Part shown: positions 1 to 8,927 of the stretch, piece after piece | Numbering within the stretch: position 1 is the first letter of the stretch | How the letters are laid out: every line of letters begins with the position of its first letter | Origin: Eubacteriales Family XIII. Incertae Sedis bacterium | Lineage (GTDB): Bacteria; Bacillota; Clostridia; Peptostreptococcales; Anaerovoracaceae | Direction: 5' to 3' | Assembly (NCBI GenBank): GCA_031276515.1 | Contig: JAISMX010000055.1 | Coordinates: 1-45,361 of the forward strand | Length of the DNA: 45,361 nucleotides | The notes under the pieces: model-generated | Seen by the model: the letters and a program-made list of their open reading frames with translations, nothing else | What the model was told of the DNA's origin: nothing | Databases searched by the model: none | Made by a program: the position numbers and the translations under genes

Positions 1-387
1 AATCGGATGCGCTCGTTCTTCGCGAACATCCCCTACGACCTGAACGAGGACACGGAGAGGCATTATCATCTGATTTTCTACCTCGTGTTCACGCTTTTGG
101 GGCAGTACGCGCGGGCGGAGGTTCACAGCGCGAAGGGCAGGGCGGACGCCGTGGTCGAGACGGAGGACGCCGTGTACGTGTTCGAGTTCAAGCTGAACGG
201 CACGGCGAAGGACGCGCTCGCGCAGATCGACGAAAAGGGCTACGCGATTCCCTACGAGGCCGGCGGCCGCCGGGTCGTGAAGATCGGCGCGGCCTTTGAC
301 AAGGAAGAGCGGAACATCGGGCGCTGGCTCGTCGAAGTTTTTTGTCCCGAAAACAATTGCGGTTCCAACATCGAAGGTGTACAATAA
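1..387 (+). CDS. PD-(D/E)XK nuclease-like protein, C-terminal part
   Basis: The reading frame is open from the first base, so the gene begins outside the window and only about 128 C-terminal residues are seen. A GRADAVVE...VFEFKL segment gives the D-x(n)-E-x-K pattern of the PD-(D/E)XK nuclease fold that closes the AAA-ATPase/DUF1703-type proteins common in anaerobic gut bacteria; the usual N-terminal AAA-like domain would lie upstream. The tail after the conserved RNIGRW stretch (FCPENN...EGVQ) looks improvised compared with the family, so the end may be altered. The biological role of this family is not established. It ends 66 bases before the next gene and looks functionally unrelated to the catabolic genes that follow. 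Confidence 0.7.
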   Translation, partial: NRMRSFFANIPYDLNEDTERHYHLIFYLVFTLLGQYARAEVHSAKGRADAVVETEDAVYVFEFKLNGTAKDALAQIDEKGYAIPYEAGGRRVVKIGAAFDKEERNIGRWLVEVFCPENNCGSNIEGVQ

Positions 388-452
388 AGCTGCGCGGCGC
401 GCGACGCCCGCATGACTTTGGAATCGCATGGATGAAGGGAGGTGCCGATACA

Positions 453-2528
453 TTGGAAATCAGCCAATATATGAACAGATATCCCATCACGCTGAACGAG
501 AAGGATCCCTTCGGAAAGGCGGTGGAAATATTCGCCGCGAACAAGATCAACGGGATTCCCATCGTGGGCGACAAGGGGGCGATGACGGGCATCATAAGCC
601 TCGCGCGGGCCTTTCGTTTGCTCTGCGAAGCCGTGGATCGGGAGACTCCTTTAGAGGAAGTCATGATCAGGGACCCAATCGTGATCGAGCCCGAGGACGA
701 CATCGACAAGCTGATCGACCGGCCCGTGAGCACGCTTCCCGTCGTGAAGGACGAGCATTTGGTCGGCCTGTATTCCATGCCGGACACGATAAGGGCTTAC
801 TACAATTCCACGAAGCTTCTCCGGCTGGAGCTGGACGCGATCATCAACGGACTCTACAACGGCATCGTCACCATCGACGCTTCGGAGAGCATCCGCGTGA
901 TCAACCCCGCGGCCGCGGCGGCGCTTGGCGTGGATATCGACGAAGTGATCGGCAAAAACATCAACGACGTGTTTCCGCAGGCGGGCATGTCCGAGGTCAT
1001 GAAATCCGGCCGGGCCGCGATCAACCGCAAGATCCGCTGCGGGGACAAGACCTTTCTCGTGACCTGCACGAAGGTGGAGGGGGATCGCGAGATCGGAATC
1101 GCTATTATCAACGATTTCACGGAACTGGCCGTCGTGTATGAAGAATTGTCGCAGACGAAGGAAGTCATGCAGGAGTTGGAAACCATCATCGAGACCTCCT
1201 CGGACGGCATACTCGTGGCGGACGAAAAGGGCGACATCGTCAAGGTCAACACCGCGCTGGCGGATATTTTCGCGGAGAAGACCGAGGACATCGTGGGAAA
1301 GAACATCGCGGAATACAAGGATATCTTCGGGGAAGACATTCTCAACCGCCTGTGCTTTCGGCGGGGAAAGACCGGGGAAATCGAATGCGAGAAAAGTCTG
1401 CCTCTGTACGCGAAGCTGGGCAAAACGCGGCTCATGGTCGTTGTGAATCCCATTGTCGTAAACGACGGCGATCACAGCGGATTCGTCGCCGACATACAGG
1501 ACATTACGCGCGTGCATGAGCTGGAGCGGCAGGTGAACCGGCTGGAAATACTGTATCGGCAGGAGATCAATAAATCCACGGCCATGGAGAAGTACATCTT
1601 TACGGATCCCGGCAGCCGGCGTCTGCTGGAAAAGGTGCTGCAGGTCGCCAAGGTGGATTCCACCGTGCTCATCACGGGGGAGTCGGGCGTGGGCAAAGAG
1701 GTCGTCGCGGAGATCATCTTCAATTCCGGGAGCAGGGCGGACAAGCCCTTTGTGAAGATCAATTGCGGCGCCATTCCCGAAAGTCTGCTTGAATCGGAAT
1801 TGTTCGGCTACGAGCCGGGCGCCTTCACCGGGGCCGGAAAAAAGGGAAAGATGGGCATTCTCGAGATCGCCAACAACGGAACCATCTTTCTCGACGAGAT
1901 CGCCGCCCTGCCGGTTTCGCTTCAGGTAAAGCTGCTGCGCGTCCTGCAATCGCAGGAAATCATGCGCGTGGGAGGCGTCGCGCCGAGGAAAATCGACGTG
2001 CGCGTAATCGCGGCGACAAACGAAGATCTGGCCGAAATGGTGCGGTCGGGCGCCTTTCGCCTGGATCTCTATTACAGGCTCAACGTGGTGCCGATCTTCG
2101 TCATGCCCCTGCGCGACAGAAAGGAGGACATACCGGCCCTGTTGCACCACTTCCTCGGCAAGTACAACGCGAAATACAAGTTGAACAAATCGTTCGGCGC
2201 CTCCGCCATCAAACAACTGTTGCAATACGATTGGCCCGGCAATGTCCGCGAGCTGGAAAACATGGTGGAGCGCTCCGTCGTCACGAGCGACGGCGACACG
2301 ATAGAGGAGCTGCCGGACGAGCTGCTGCAGAGGAACAAATCGTTGTGGCCCGGAGCCGACGACGTCTCTTTCAATCGCAATTACAAGGATATCGTGAACG
2401 GCTACGAAACGCTTCTGCTGCGCAAAGCGCTTGAGCGCTACGGCACGACGCGGAAGATGGCGGCGGCGCTGGGACTCAATCAATCCACCATCGTAAAAAA
2501 AATGTCGCGTCTCGGCTTGGCCAAGTAA
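453..2528 (+). CDS. Sigma-54-dependent regulator with CBS, two PAS, AAA+ and HTH domains
   Basis: Enhancer-binding activator of sigma-54 RNA polymerase, about 691 residues. I place the start at TTG 453 because AAGGGAGG lies about 9 bases upstream; the frame stays open further upstream but would overlap the preceding gene. Order of domains: paired CBS-like segments (about 1-115), two PAS sensor domains (about 120-225 and 235-350), AAA+ domain with Walker A GESGVGKE near 408, the sigma-54 contact loop GAFTGA near 456 and Walker B GTIFLDEI near 476, then a C-terminal helix-turn-helix (RKMAAALGLNQSTIVKKM). There is no receiver domain, so a small ligand or nucleotide sensed by PAS/CBS probably controls it. 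The sigma-54 promoter and paired dyads directly downstream suggest that it drives the MFS-amidohydrolase operon. Confidence 0.93.
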   Translation: MEISQYMNRYPITLNEKDPFGKAVEIFAANKINGIPIVGDKGAMTGIISLARAFRLLCEAVDRETPLEEVMIRDPIVIEPEDDIDKLIDRPVSTLPVVKDEHLVGLYSMPDTIRAYYNSTKLLRLELDAIINGLYNGIVTIDASESIRVINPAAAAALGVDIDEVIGKNINDVFPQAGMSEVMKSGRAAINRKIRCGDKTFLVTCTKVEGDREIGIAIINDFTELAVVYEELSQTKEVMQELETIIETSSDGILVADEKGDIVKVNTALADIFAEKTEDIVGKNIAEYKDIFGEDILNRLCFRRGKTGEIECEKSLPLYAKLGKTRLMVVVNPIVVNDGDHSGFVADIQDITRVHELERQVNRLEILYRQEINKSTAMEKYIFTDPGSRRLLEKVLQVAKVDSTVLITGESGVGKEVVAEIIFNSGSRADKPFVKINCGAIPESLLESELFGYEPGAFTGAGKKGKMGILEIANNGTIFLDEIAALPVSLQVKLLRVLQSQEIMRVGGVAPRKIDVRVIAATNEDLAEMVRSGAFRLDLYYRLNVVPIFVMPLRDRKEDIPALLHHFLGKYNAKYKLNKSFGASAIKQLLQYDWPGNVRELENMVERSVVTSDGDTIEELPDELLQRNKSLWPGADDVSFNRNYKDIVNGYETLLLRKALERYGTTRKMAAALGLNQSTIVKKMSRLGLAK

Positions 2529-2602
2529 AATCGCCGCGCGGCTGTTCAAATCAAGCCCGTCGCGGCGCGTGCGCGGCAATCAAGTAAAAAAGTAATCACT
2601 TT

Positions 2603-2620
2603 TGATGATTTTGTTCATCA
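2603..2620. promoter_or_regulatory. Candidate activator-binding dyad 1
   Basis: TGATGA, six bases, TCATCA: a perfect dyad about 150 bases upstream of the -24 element. The position and symmetry fit an upstream activating sequence for the sigma-54 activator encoded just before it. The assignment to that protein is inference. Confidence 0.5.
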
Positions 2621-2691
2621 CAGATTTCATCCATTGTTTCTGCCGATTTTTTGCTGATTTCAACGCTTTGCGCGAGAATTTGCGCGATTTG

Positions 2692-2709
2692 CGATGATTT
2701 TTTTCATCT
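2692..2709. promoter_or_regulatory. Candidate activator-binding dyad 2
   Basis: CGATGA, six bases, TCATCT: the same half-sites and the same six-base gap as the dyad at 2603-2620, one outer base pair changed. It is centred about 70 bases upstream of the -24 element. Two like sites 89 bases apart are typical of enhancer arrays for sigma-54 activators. Confidence 0.5.
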
Positions 2710-2769
2710 AAATGCGACCAAATTCTTAAATTTTTCGACTATTTTGGCTATTTTTGCGCATTCCTGTCG

Positions 2770-2786
2770 TTGGCATGTTTTTTGCT
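2770..2786 (+). promoter_or_regulatory. Sigma-54 (-24/-12) promoter
   Basis: TTGGCATGTTTTTTGCT: GG at 2772-2773 and GC at 2784-2785 are separated by exactly ten bases, as required for RpoN promoters. It lies about 155 bases before the MFS start and directly behind a sigma-54 activator gene, giving a long leader. Confidence 0.8.
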
Positions 2787-2942
2787 CTTGTATTTAGTGG
2801 AACCATTCAAATAAACCCGTTCGTTATAATCTTTTGAACGCACCGAGGGGGAACGGCGGAGCCGATGTTTGCCCGGGCGGTTCGGCCGCGAAGCTTCGAG
2901 GCTTTCGAAAGCGCTTGTTTAAAAAAGAATGGAGGATTTACA

Positions 2943-4247
2943 ATGGCACAGGATGTTGCAAAGAAGGGCTTTTACTACGGTTGGTTGATCGTTGTCGTCG
3001 GCATGTGTCTCATGGGCGTCGTCTTCTCCGCCGTCGTCAGTCTGCTGGGAATATTTACCAACCCCATCACGACGGAGCCGGGAGGCATGCTCGAGGGCGT
3101 GGACGTCAGCGTCTTCACCGTGCACACGACGCTCTCGGGCCTGACCGGTATGCTGGCCGCGCTGTTCGTCGGCAAGCTCCTGCAAACGTACAACACCAAG
3201 CTCTTGATGGCGGCGGCGGCGGCCATCACGGCCGTCTGCTTTCTGGCCTACTCGTTCGCTTCGCAGGTATGGCATTTCTACATCATCTCCGCTATCATCG
3301 GCTTTGCCAGCATGTTCATTATCCACATCGCGGTCGCCATTCTCGTCACCTTCTGGTTCGGCCCCAAGGTTCGGGGCAAAGCCATGGGCATCGCGATGGC
3401 CGGCAGCGGCATCGGCACGATGATCCTGAATCCCTTGCTCGCCTTCATCAACACCACCTACGGCTGGAGGATGTCCTACCGTCTGCTCGCGCTTTTGACG
3501 GCCATCCTCGTTCCGCTGATCCTTGCGATCGTCGTGAAATCGCCGCAGATGAAGGGCGTCGAGCAGCTCGGCGCGGTCGAGGGCGGCGCGGCGGCGCAGG
3601 CGACCGCGGCGAAGGTCGGACTGACCACGTCCCAGGCGCTCGCTTCCCCCCTGTTCTGGGTCATCTTCATCGCCTTCTTCCTGTTCTCGCTGACCTCGCT
3701 GATCTTCATGTACAACGCGTATCTCTACTTCTACAGCATCGGCTTCGATCCCGTTACGGGCGCCTCGCTGATGTCCATCGCGGCCCTCGCCGTCATCTTC
3801 GGCAAGTTCATCTTGGGCGCCGCCATAGACAAATGGGGCGCGCGCATGGGTTCGACGTTTGCGATCACGCTGCTGGTTCTCGGCCTGATACTGATTGTGG
3901 GCGCTTCCAAGGCTCCGATGCTGGCTTATCTCGCCGTCGCCATATTCGGCCTCGGCAACGCGCTCGCCACGGTGGCGGTGCCGCTGATCGTCGGCGAGCT
4001 GTTCGGCAATCGCGATTACGGCTCCCTCGTCGGCATCTGCAACATGGGCTGCAGCTTGGGCGCCAGCATGGGCGCTTTGGCCGGCACGCTGATCTTCAAG
4101 GCCACCGGCTCCTATGTCACCATGTGGATCGTCACGATCATCCTCAACGTCGTCATGCTTTTGCTGATGTACCTCGCGTACAAGGTAAAGCCGGGCGTCT
4201 ACGCCAAGGTTGCCGCAAAAGAAGAGAGACTGCAAGCGCAGGCTTGA
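2943..4247 (+). CDS. MFS transporter (oxalate/formate antiporter-like)
   Basis: Major facilitator carrier of 434 residues with about 12 hydrophobic segments, acting in the cytoplasmic membrane. The ATG at 2943 has GGAGG seven bases upstream; an in-frame ATG at 2865 exists but has a poor ribosome binding site. The N-terminus (YYGWLIVVVGMCLMG) and the WFGPKVRGKAMGIAMAGSGIG loop resemble the OFA group of carboxylate exchangers, so an organic acid substrate is plausible but unproven. It is the first gene after the sigma-54 promoter and is followed 62 bases later by an amidohydrolase, suggesting import of the compound that the hydrolase acts on. Confidence 0.85.
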   Translation: MAQDVAKKGFYYGWLIVVVGMCLMGVVFSAVVSLLGIFTNPITTEPGGMLEGVDVSVFTVHTTLSGLTGMLAALFVGKLLQTYNTKLLMAAAAAITAVCFLAYSFASQVWHFYIISAIIGFASMFIIHIAVAILVTFWFGPKVRGKAMGIAMAGSGIGTMILNPLLAFINTTYGWRMSYRLLALLTAILVPLILAIVVKSPQMKGVEQLGAVEGGAAAQATAAKVGLTTSQALASPLFWVIFIAFFLFSLTSLIFMYNAYLYFYSIGFDPVTGASLMSIAALAVIFGKFILGAAIDKWGARMGSTFAITLLVLGLILIVGASKAPMLAYLAVAIFGLGNALATVAVPLIVGELFGNRDYGSLVGICNMGCSLGASMGALAGTLIFKATGSYVTMWIVTIILNVVMLLLMYLAYKVKPGVYAKVAAKEERLQAQA

Positions 4248-4309
4248 TGGTTTTTGTTCCAAATCCGGGCAAATCGTTATGTCAAGCAACAAAATAGGAG
4301 GAGTGGATC

Positions 4310-5902
4310 ATGTCATTCAAAGCAGATCTTGTGATCAAGAATGCGAACATTCGCACAATGGACAAGAAAAATCCCGTCTGTTCCGCGCTCGCCGTGTACG
4401 GCGACAAAATCATCGGTGTTGGAAATTTCGAGGACTTCGCGACGATAACGGGCCCGGACACCGAGATACTCGACCTTTCGGGAAAGACCGTGCTTCCGGG
4501 TCTCAACGACAACCACAGCCATCCCCTGTTCGGCGTCGGCATCCTGTCGAAGGTGAACCTCACGGGCCTGAAGTCGCACGGCGAATTCTTCGAGCGGCTC
4601 AAGGCGCGCGCGGCCGAAACGCCCGCGGGCGAGTGGATAGAGGCCTACGGCTACGACGAAGGGAATTTCGCGGAAGGGCGGGAGCCGGTTCTCGAGGAGC
4701 TTGACGCCGCCGTTCCGAATCATCCGCTGTGCATCTCGCGCGTGTGTCTGCACGTGGGTCTTGCGAATTCGCTCGCGCTGAAGGCGAGAGGCTACGACAT
4801 CAACACTCCCGATCCTCCGGGCGGCGAGATCGTCCGCAAGGACGGCAAGCTGACGGGACGGCTCTGCGAGACGGCCTACTCCGCCATGGCGGAGGTCATA
4901 CCCCCGGCGAGCGCGGACAAGCTCGGAAAGACGATGAAGCGCCTTTCCGGGATGTACAACGCGCTCGGCATTACGAGCACCACGGAGATGGGCGTGCTCG
5001 GCGAGGGCAAGGAGCTTCCCATCTGGGACAGCGCCCTGAAGAGCGACAGCCTCACGATGCGCGTCGCGGCCTATTGCTTGGATGGCATGTACAAGGGATT
5101 GCGCGACGCGGGTTCGCCCATACCCCTGGGCAACGACATGTTCAAGATTCAGGGCCGCAAGATCATGCTGGACGGCAGCGGCGGCGCGGGTACGGCGCGC
5201 ATGTCCGAGCCGAGCCTGTTCGACGGCAACTCCGGCCTCACATACCATACACAGGAAGCTTTGGATGAAATTGTTTGGGAAGCGCATTCGCACGGCGTAC
5301 AGATTTCCACGCACGCCATCGGCGACGTCGCGATAGAGATGATTTTGGACGCCTACAAAAAGGCGCAGGATCGTCTGCCCCGCCCGGACGCGCGGCACAG
5401 GATAGAGCACTGTTCCTTCTGTTACCCGCCTCTCATCGAAAGGGTGATCAAGGAGGGCGTCATTCCCCTCATGAACCCGGGCTTTGTCTATTACTTCGGC
5501 GACACGCTCACGCGGAATTACGGAGATCGCGTCGCGAAGTGCTTCCCCTTCCGCTCGCTGCTGAACGGCGGCATCGTCGTCGCGAGCGGCAGCGACTTCC
5601 CCGTCGCGGCCATCGATCCCAAGCCCATCATCCGCGCGGCCCTCGTGAGAAAGTCGGCGGGCGGTCTGTCCTGCGGCGACGGCGAGCGCATCACCGCGCA
5701 GGAGATGATGTATTCCTACACGGCGGCCGGCGCCTACCTGACCTTCGACGAGCACAAGAAGGGCACCTTGGAAGCCGGAAAGCTGGCGGATATCGTCGTC
5801 ATGAACATCGATCCCACGGCGGTCGACGACGAGCCGGAGAAGATCATGGAGCTGAAGGTCGAGAGGACGATATTGGGCGGCAAGACCGTATTCGGTCAGT
5901 AG
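4310..5902 (+). CDS. Amidohydrolase, YtcJ-like (metal-dependent hydrolase)
   Basis: 530-residue member of the amidohydrolase superfamily, YtcJ-type (amidohydrolase 3). Metal-binding features are visible: NHSH after the first beta region (near residue 67), STHAIGD, RIEHCSF and SGSDFPV near the C-terminus. Family members hydrolyse C-N bonds in amides, N-acyl amino acids or cyclic imides; the exact substrate cannot be read. No signal peptide, so it is cytoplasmic. The start has GGAGGAG at a good distance. It is co-transcribed with the MFS carrier and followed by a clear terminator. A paralogue lies at 26735-28408. Confidence 0.88.
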   Translation: MSFKADLVIKNANIRTMDKKNPVCSALAVYGDKIIGVGNFEDFATITGPDTEILDLSGKTVLPGLNDNHSHPLFGVGILSKVNLTGLKSHGEFFERLKARAAETPAGEWIEAYGYDEGNFAEGREPVLEELDAAVPNHPLCISRVCLHVGLANSLALKARGYDINTPDPPGGEIVRKDGKLTGRLCETAYSAMAEVIPPASADKLGKTMKRLSGMYNALGITSTTEMGVLGEGKELPIWDSALKSDSLTMRVAAYCLDGMYKGLRDAGSPIPLGNDMFKIQGRKIMLDGSGGAGTARMSEPSLFDGNSGLTYHTQEALDEIVWEAHSHGVQISTHAIGDVAIEMILDAYKKAQDRLPRPDARHRIEHCSFCYPPLIERVIKEGVIPLMNPGFVYYFGDTLTRNYGDRVAKCFPFRSLLNGGIVVASGSDFPVAAIDPKPIIRAALVRKSAGGLSCGDGERITAQEMMYSYTAAGAYLTFDEHKKGTLEAGKLADIVVMNIDPTAVDDEPEKIMELKVERTILGGKTVFGQ

Positions 5903-5906
5903 TTGT

Positions 5907-5938
5907 AAGGCCGCGATCCTCCGGATTGCGGCCTTTTT
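5907..5938 (+). terminator. Intrinsic terminator after amidohydrolase 1
   Basis: AAGGCCGC at 5907-5914 pairs with GCGGCCTT at 5928-5935, with extra pairing of GATC/GGAT inside, followed by a T-run. No convincing promoter was found between it and the next gene, so the fatty-acid-type genes downstream probably depend on partial read-through. Confidence 0.75.
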
Positions 5939-5965
5939 GTGATTTAATATGCAAGGAGGTATACA

Positions 5966-6829
5966 ATGGACATCAAAACAATATGCGTGGTGGGGGCGGG
6001 CCAGATGGGTCGGCAGATCGCTCTGCTTTGCGCCGTTTCGGGCTTCGAGACCTATTGCTCGTACACTTCGCCGGGAACCTATGAGAAGGCGAAGGACTTC
6101 GTCGCCGGATGGCTTCCCAAGCAGAGGGCGAAGGAGAAGCTTACCGACGCGCAGGTGGAGTTTGTCAACGGACACCTGCACTTCGTCAACAGCTTGGAAG
6201 AAGCCGCCAAAAACGCGGACTTCGTCATAGAGACCATCCTCGAGAATCTGGAAATCAAGCGCCGCGTCTTCGCGCAGTTGGATAAATTCGCGCCCCCGCA
6301 CGCCATATTGGCGACGAACAGCTCCTATCTGGTCAGCTCCAAAATCGCGGACGTGACTTCGCGCCCCGACAAGGTGCTCAACATGCATTTCTTCAATCCC
6401 GCCTTGATCATGAAGACCGTGGAGGTCGTAAAGGGTCCGCACGTCTCCGACGAGACCTTTGAAACGACCGTGGAACTGACCCGCGCGATAGGGAAAACCC
6501 CCGCCAAGGTCGAGAAGGAAATCTACGGCTTCCTGTGCAACCGCATTTTCAGCGTTCTGACCAAGGAAGCCTGCTATCTGCTGGATCAGGGCATCGCCTC
6601 CATCGAGGACATCGACACCGCCATAAAGGGCGCCTTCGGGCATCCCATGGGGCCCTTCGAGCTTTTGGACATGACGGGCATCGATCTCGAACACAACCTC
6701 GGCATGGAGCGCTTCCGGGAAACGGGCAATTTGGCCGACAGGCCCAGCCCGAGCCTGACCGAGCGCTATGGCAGGGGCGATTACGGCCGCAAGACCGGAA
6801 AGGGCTATTACGAATACGAGAAGAAATAG
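5966..6829 (+). CDS. 3-hydroxyacyl-CoA dehydrogenase
   Basis: 287-residue NAD-dependent 3-hydroxyacyl-CoA dehydrogenase, the usual length of the short bacterial (Hbd/PaaH) type. It oxidises 3-hydroxyacyl-CoA to 3-oxoacyl-CoA or runs in reverse. Visible: N-terminal Rossmann glycines GAGQMG (10-15), TNSSYL in place of the common TNTSSL, catalytic His in NMHFFNPA (about 141), and the C-terminal GPFELLDMTGID helix region. AAGGAGG lies eight bases ahead of ATG. It heads a tight block with crotonase and thiolase, which together form a beta-oxidation or butyrate-type module. Confidence 0.93.
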   Translation: MDIKTICVVGAGQMGRQIALLCAVSGFETYCSYTSPGTYEKAKDFVAGWLPKQRAKEKLTDAQVEFVNGHLHFVNSLEEAAKNADFVIETILENLEIKRRVFAQLDKFAPPHAILATNSSYLVSSKIADVTSRPDKVLNMHFFNPALIMKTVEVVKGPHVSDETFETTVELTRAIGKTPAKVEKEIYGFLCNRIFSVLTKEACYLLDQGIASIEDIDTAIKGAFGHPMGPFELLDMTGIDLEHNLGMERFRETGNLADRPSPSLTERYGRGDYGRKTGKGYYEYEKK

Positions 6830-6844
6830 GAAAGAGGGTTGAGC

Positions 6845-7609
6845 ATGGGCTACGAAAACATAATCGTTCGCAACGAAAACAGCGTTTCGATTGTATATTT
6901 AAACCGTCCGGGGAGCCTGAACGCCTTGAATTCGGCGATGATCGCCGAACTCGAAAAAGCGTTTGAGGCGCTTTGCGCCGATCCGCAAGTGAAAGCCGTC
7001 GTCATAACGGGCGAGAAGAACTTCGCGGCCGGCGCGGATATCACCAACATGGTGGAGCTCACGCCGGAGGAAGCCCGCGTTTTCTCTTTTTCCGCGGTCT
7101 ACAACAAGATCGCAAGCTGTCCAAAACCCGTGATCGCCGCCATAGAGGGCTTTGCCCTCGGCGGCGGCATGGAATTGGCGCTGTGCTGCGATATCAGAAT
7201 CGCGGCGTCCGGCGCCAAGATGGGCTTCCCGGAGATCAATCTCGGCATCTTTCCGGGGGCGGGCAGCACGCAGAGGCTTCCGCGCCTGATCGGCCCTTCC
7301 AAGTCGAAGAAGCTGATCTTTACGGGCGCCGTCGTCAGGGGCGAGGAGGCGCTTTCCATCGGTTTGGTCGATGTTTTGGCCGAAAATCCCTTGGAGGAGG
7401 CGCTGAAGTTGGCCGGGGAATTGGCCGGCAAGGCGCCTGTCGCCCTGAAGTTGGCGAAGGAATGCATCGACGCGGCCGCCGGCGTGGATCTCGACACGGG
7501 CGTCTTGTTTGAGGCGAGCAATTGGGCGAGGCTTTTTGCCACGTCGGATCAGAAGGAAGGCATGCGCGCTTTTCTCGAAAAGCGCAAGGCCGAATTCACC
7601 GGAAGGTGA
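6845..7609 (+). CDS. Enoyl-CoA hydratase/isomerase (crotonase family)
   Basis: 254 residues, the standard crotonase length. It hydrates 2-enoyl-CoA to 3-hydroxyacyl-CoA. FAAGADI gives the first oxyanion-hole strand, GFALGGGMELALCCD the second, and FPEINLGIFPGAGSTQRL carries the acidic catalytic region. I chose ATG 6845 over an in-frame TTG at 6839 because AAGAGGG then sits at proper spacing. It starts 15 bases after the dehydrogenase and ends 14 bases before the thiolase, so the three are one transcription unit. Confidence 0.93.
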   Translation: MGYENIIVRNENSVSIVYLNRPGSLNALNSAMIAELEKAFEALCADPQVKAVVITGEKNFAAGADITNMVELTPEEARVFSFSAVYNKIASCPKPVIAAIEGFALGGGMELALCCDIRIAASGAKMGFPEINLGIFPGAGSTQRLPRLIGPSKSKKLIFTGAVVRGEEALSIGLVDVLAENPLEEALKLAGELAGKAPVALKLAKECIDAAAGVDLDTGVLFEASNWARLFATSDQKEGMRAFLEKRKAEFTGR

Positions 7610-7623
7610 TATGGGAGGAAATG

Positions 7624-8811
7624 ATGTTGAAAGAAGTTGTAATTGTAGCAGGCGCGCGCACGCCGATAGGCGATTATATGGGAACGCTCCAGCCCTTGAA
7701 GGGCCATGAGCTTGGCACCTTGGCGCTCAAAGGCCTCATAGACAGGGCCGGGATCGATCCCAAGCTGATCGAGGAAGTGATCGCGGGCCATGTGAATCAG
7801 GCGGGCGCCCCCGGAAATTCGGCGAGATGGGTCACGCTGAAGGCGGGCTGTCCCGTCGAAACCACCTCCACCACCGTGCACCAGCAGTGTCCGTCGTCCA
7901 TGCGCGCCGCCGATTTCCTTTCGCAGGCCATCATGCTCGGCAGGATAGAGGTCGGCGCGGCGGTCGGCATGGAGAGCATGTCCAACGCTCCCTACCTGAT
8001 GATGGGCGCGCGCAAGGGCTACCGTCTGGGCGACGGCGAGACGGTTCAGGACAGCATGATGATCGGCGGCTTGGTCTGCGCTTTCGAAGGCTATCACATG
8101 GGCGTCACCGCGGAGAACATCGCCGAGCAGTACGGCATCAGCCGCGAGGAGCAGGACGAATACGCCGTGATGAGCCACGAGCGGGCCTGCAAGGCCATCG
8201 ACGGAGGCATCTTCAAAGAGGAGATCGTTCCCGTGGAGATCAAGACGCGCAAGGGTGTCACCGTCTTCGACACCGACGAGCATCCGCAGCGCGGCTACAC
8301 GCTCGAAATGGCGGCGAAGCAGCGGCCCGTTTTCAAGAAGGACGGCACGGTGACGGCGTTCAACGCCTCGGGCCTGAACGACGGAGCGGCGGCCATCCTC
8401 ATGATGTCGGCGGACAAGGCGAAGGAGCTCGGAATCAAGCCCTTGGCGCGCGTCGTATCGGCCGCGACGGGTTCGGTCGAGCCTCGCATCATGGGCATGG
8501 GCGTCGTGCCGGCCGTACACAAGGCGCTGAAATACGCCGATCTTGACATCAGCGCCATCGATTATTGGGAGTTGAACGAAGCCTTTGCCGCGCAGGTTCT
8601 CGGCTGCAACCGCGAACTCAAAATCCCCTTGGATCGCCTGAACGCATACGGCTCCGGCATTCCGCTCGGACATCCCGTGGGCATGACCGGCGCGCGCATC
8701 GTCATGGCGGCCGTTTACGAGCTGAAGCGCCGCGGCGGGCGCTACGCCTGCGCGTCCATGTGCGCCAGCGGCGGCCCGGCCGGAGCGTTTATCGTGGAGA
8801 ACATACAGTAA
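7624..8811 (+). CDS. Acetyl-CoA acetyltransferase (thiolase)
   Basis: 395-residue thiolase that cleaves 3-oxoacyl-CoA or condenses acetyl-CoA. The active-site residues fall at family positions: nucleophilic Cys89, His350 in PLGHPVG and Cys380 near the C-terminus; NEAF is also present. The context of the nucleophile ([10 protein letters not shown] instead of the usual CGSG type) is unusual and may mean an altered acyl pocket. ATG 7624 is preferred because GGAGG is five bases upstream; an adjacent ATG at 7621 would be too close. It completes the dehydrogenase-hydratase-thiolase module. Confidence 0.92.
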   Translation: MLKEVVIVAGARTPIGDYMGTLQPLKGHELGTLALKGLIDRAGIDPKLIEEVIAGHVNQAGAPGNSARWVTLKAGCPVETTSTTVHQQCPSSMRAADFLSQAIMLGRIEVGAAVGMESMSNAPYLMMGARKGYRLGDGETVQDSMMIGGLVCAFEGYHMGVTAENIAEQYGISREEQDEYAVMSHERACKAIDGGIFKEEIVPVEIKTRKGVTVFDTDEHPQRGYTLEMAAKQRPVFKKDGTVTAFNASGLNDGAAAILMMSADKAKELGIKPLARVVSAATGSVEPRIMGMGVVPAVHKALKYADLDISAIDYWELNEAFAAQVLGCNRELKIPLDRLNAYGSGIPLGHPVGMTGARIVMAAVYELKRRGGRYACASMCASGGPAGAFIVENIQ

Positions 8812-8900
8812 GCGCACAATACCGACCCAAGCGGCCCCGGCGAACGTTCATCATTTCGCACCTTTGAGCAGTGAGCGCACGCGATTGCCGGCCGGGGCCG
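8806..8900 (+). repeat. Dispersed intergenic element, copy A
   Basis: The core 8817-8868 matches 25021-25071 at 43 of 52 aligned positions by hand alignment. It is flanked by a near-perfect 12-base direct repeat (CAGTAAGCGCAC at 8806, CAGTGAGCGCAC at 8869), and a 10-base inverted repeat, CGGCCCCGGC at 8832-8841 and GCCGGGGCCG at 8891-8900, spans it. It sits between thiolase and acyl-CoA dehydrogenase with no T-run. It may be a small mobile or structural repeat. Confidence 0.6.
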
Positions 8901-8927
8901 ACGGGCCTAATTCGGAGAGAAGAATTT

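Larger units (their letters stand above)
2529..2942 (+). other. Intergenic regulatory region before the MFS operon
   Basis: This 414-base gap is AT-rich compared with its surroundings. It opens with an inverted repeat just after the regulator (CGCCGCG at 2532-2538 and CGCGGCG at 2561-2567, no T-run). It then holds two equal-spaced dyads, a repeated TTTGCGCGA motif (about 2667-2690), the sigma-54 promoter, and a perfect palindrome GCTTTCGAAAGC at 2901-2912 in the leader. No convincing gene lies in it. Confidence 0.6.

Noticed and set aside
651-2579. Long minus-strand open frame of more than 600 codons opposite the first sigma-54 regulator (similar ones at 4313-6694, 17594-19252, 22050-23702, 28554-30125)
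   Set aside because: High GC content keeps shadow frames open. Their products are rich in Arg, His and Asp, show no family motifs, and lie opposite well-supported genes.
2865-2942. N-terminal extension of the MFS transporter from ATG 2865
   Set aside because: No good ribosome binding site there, and the added residues are not transporter-like; GGAGG before 2943 is clear.
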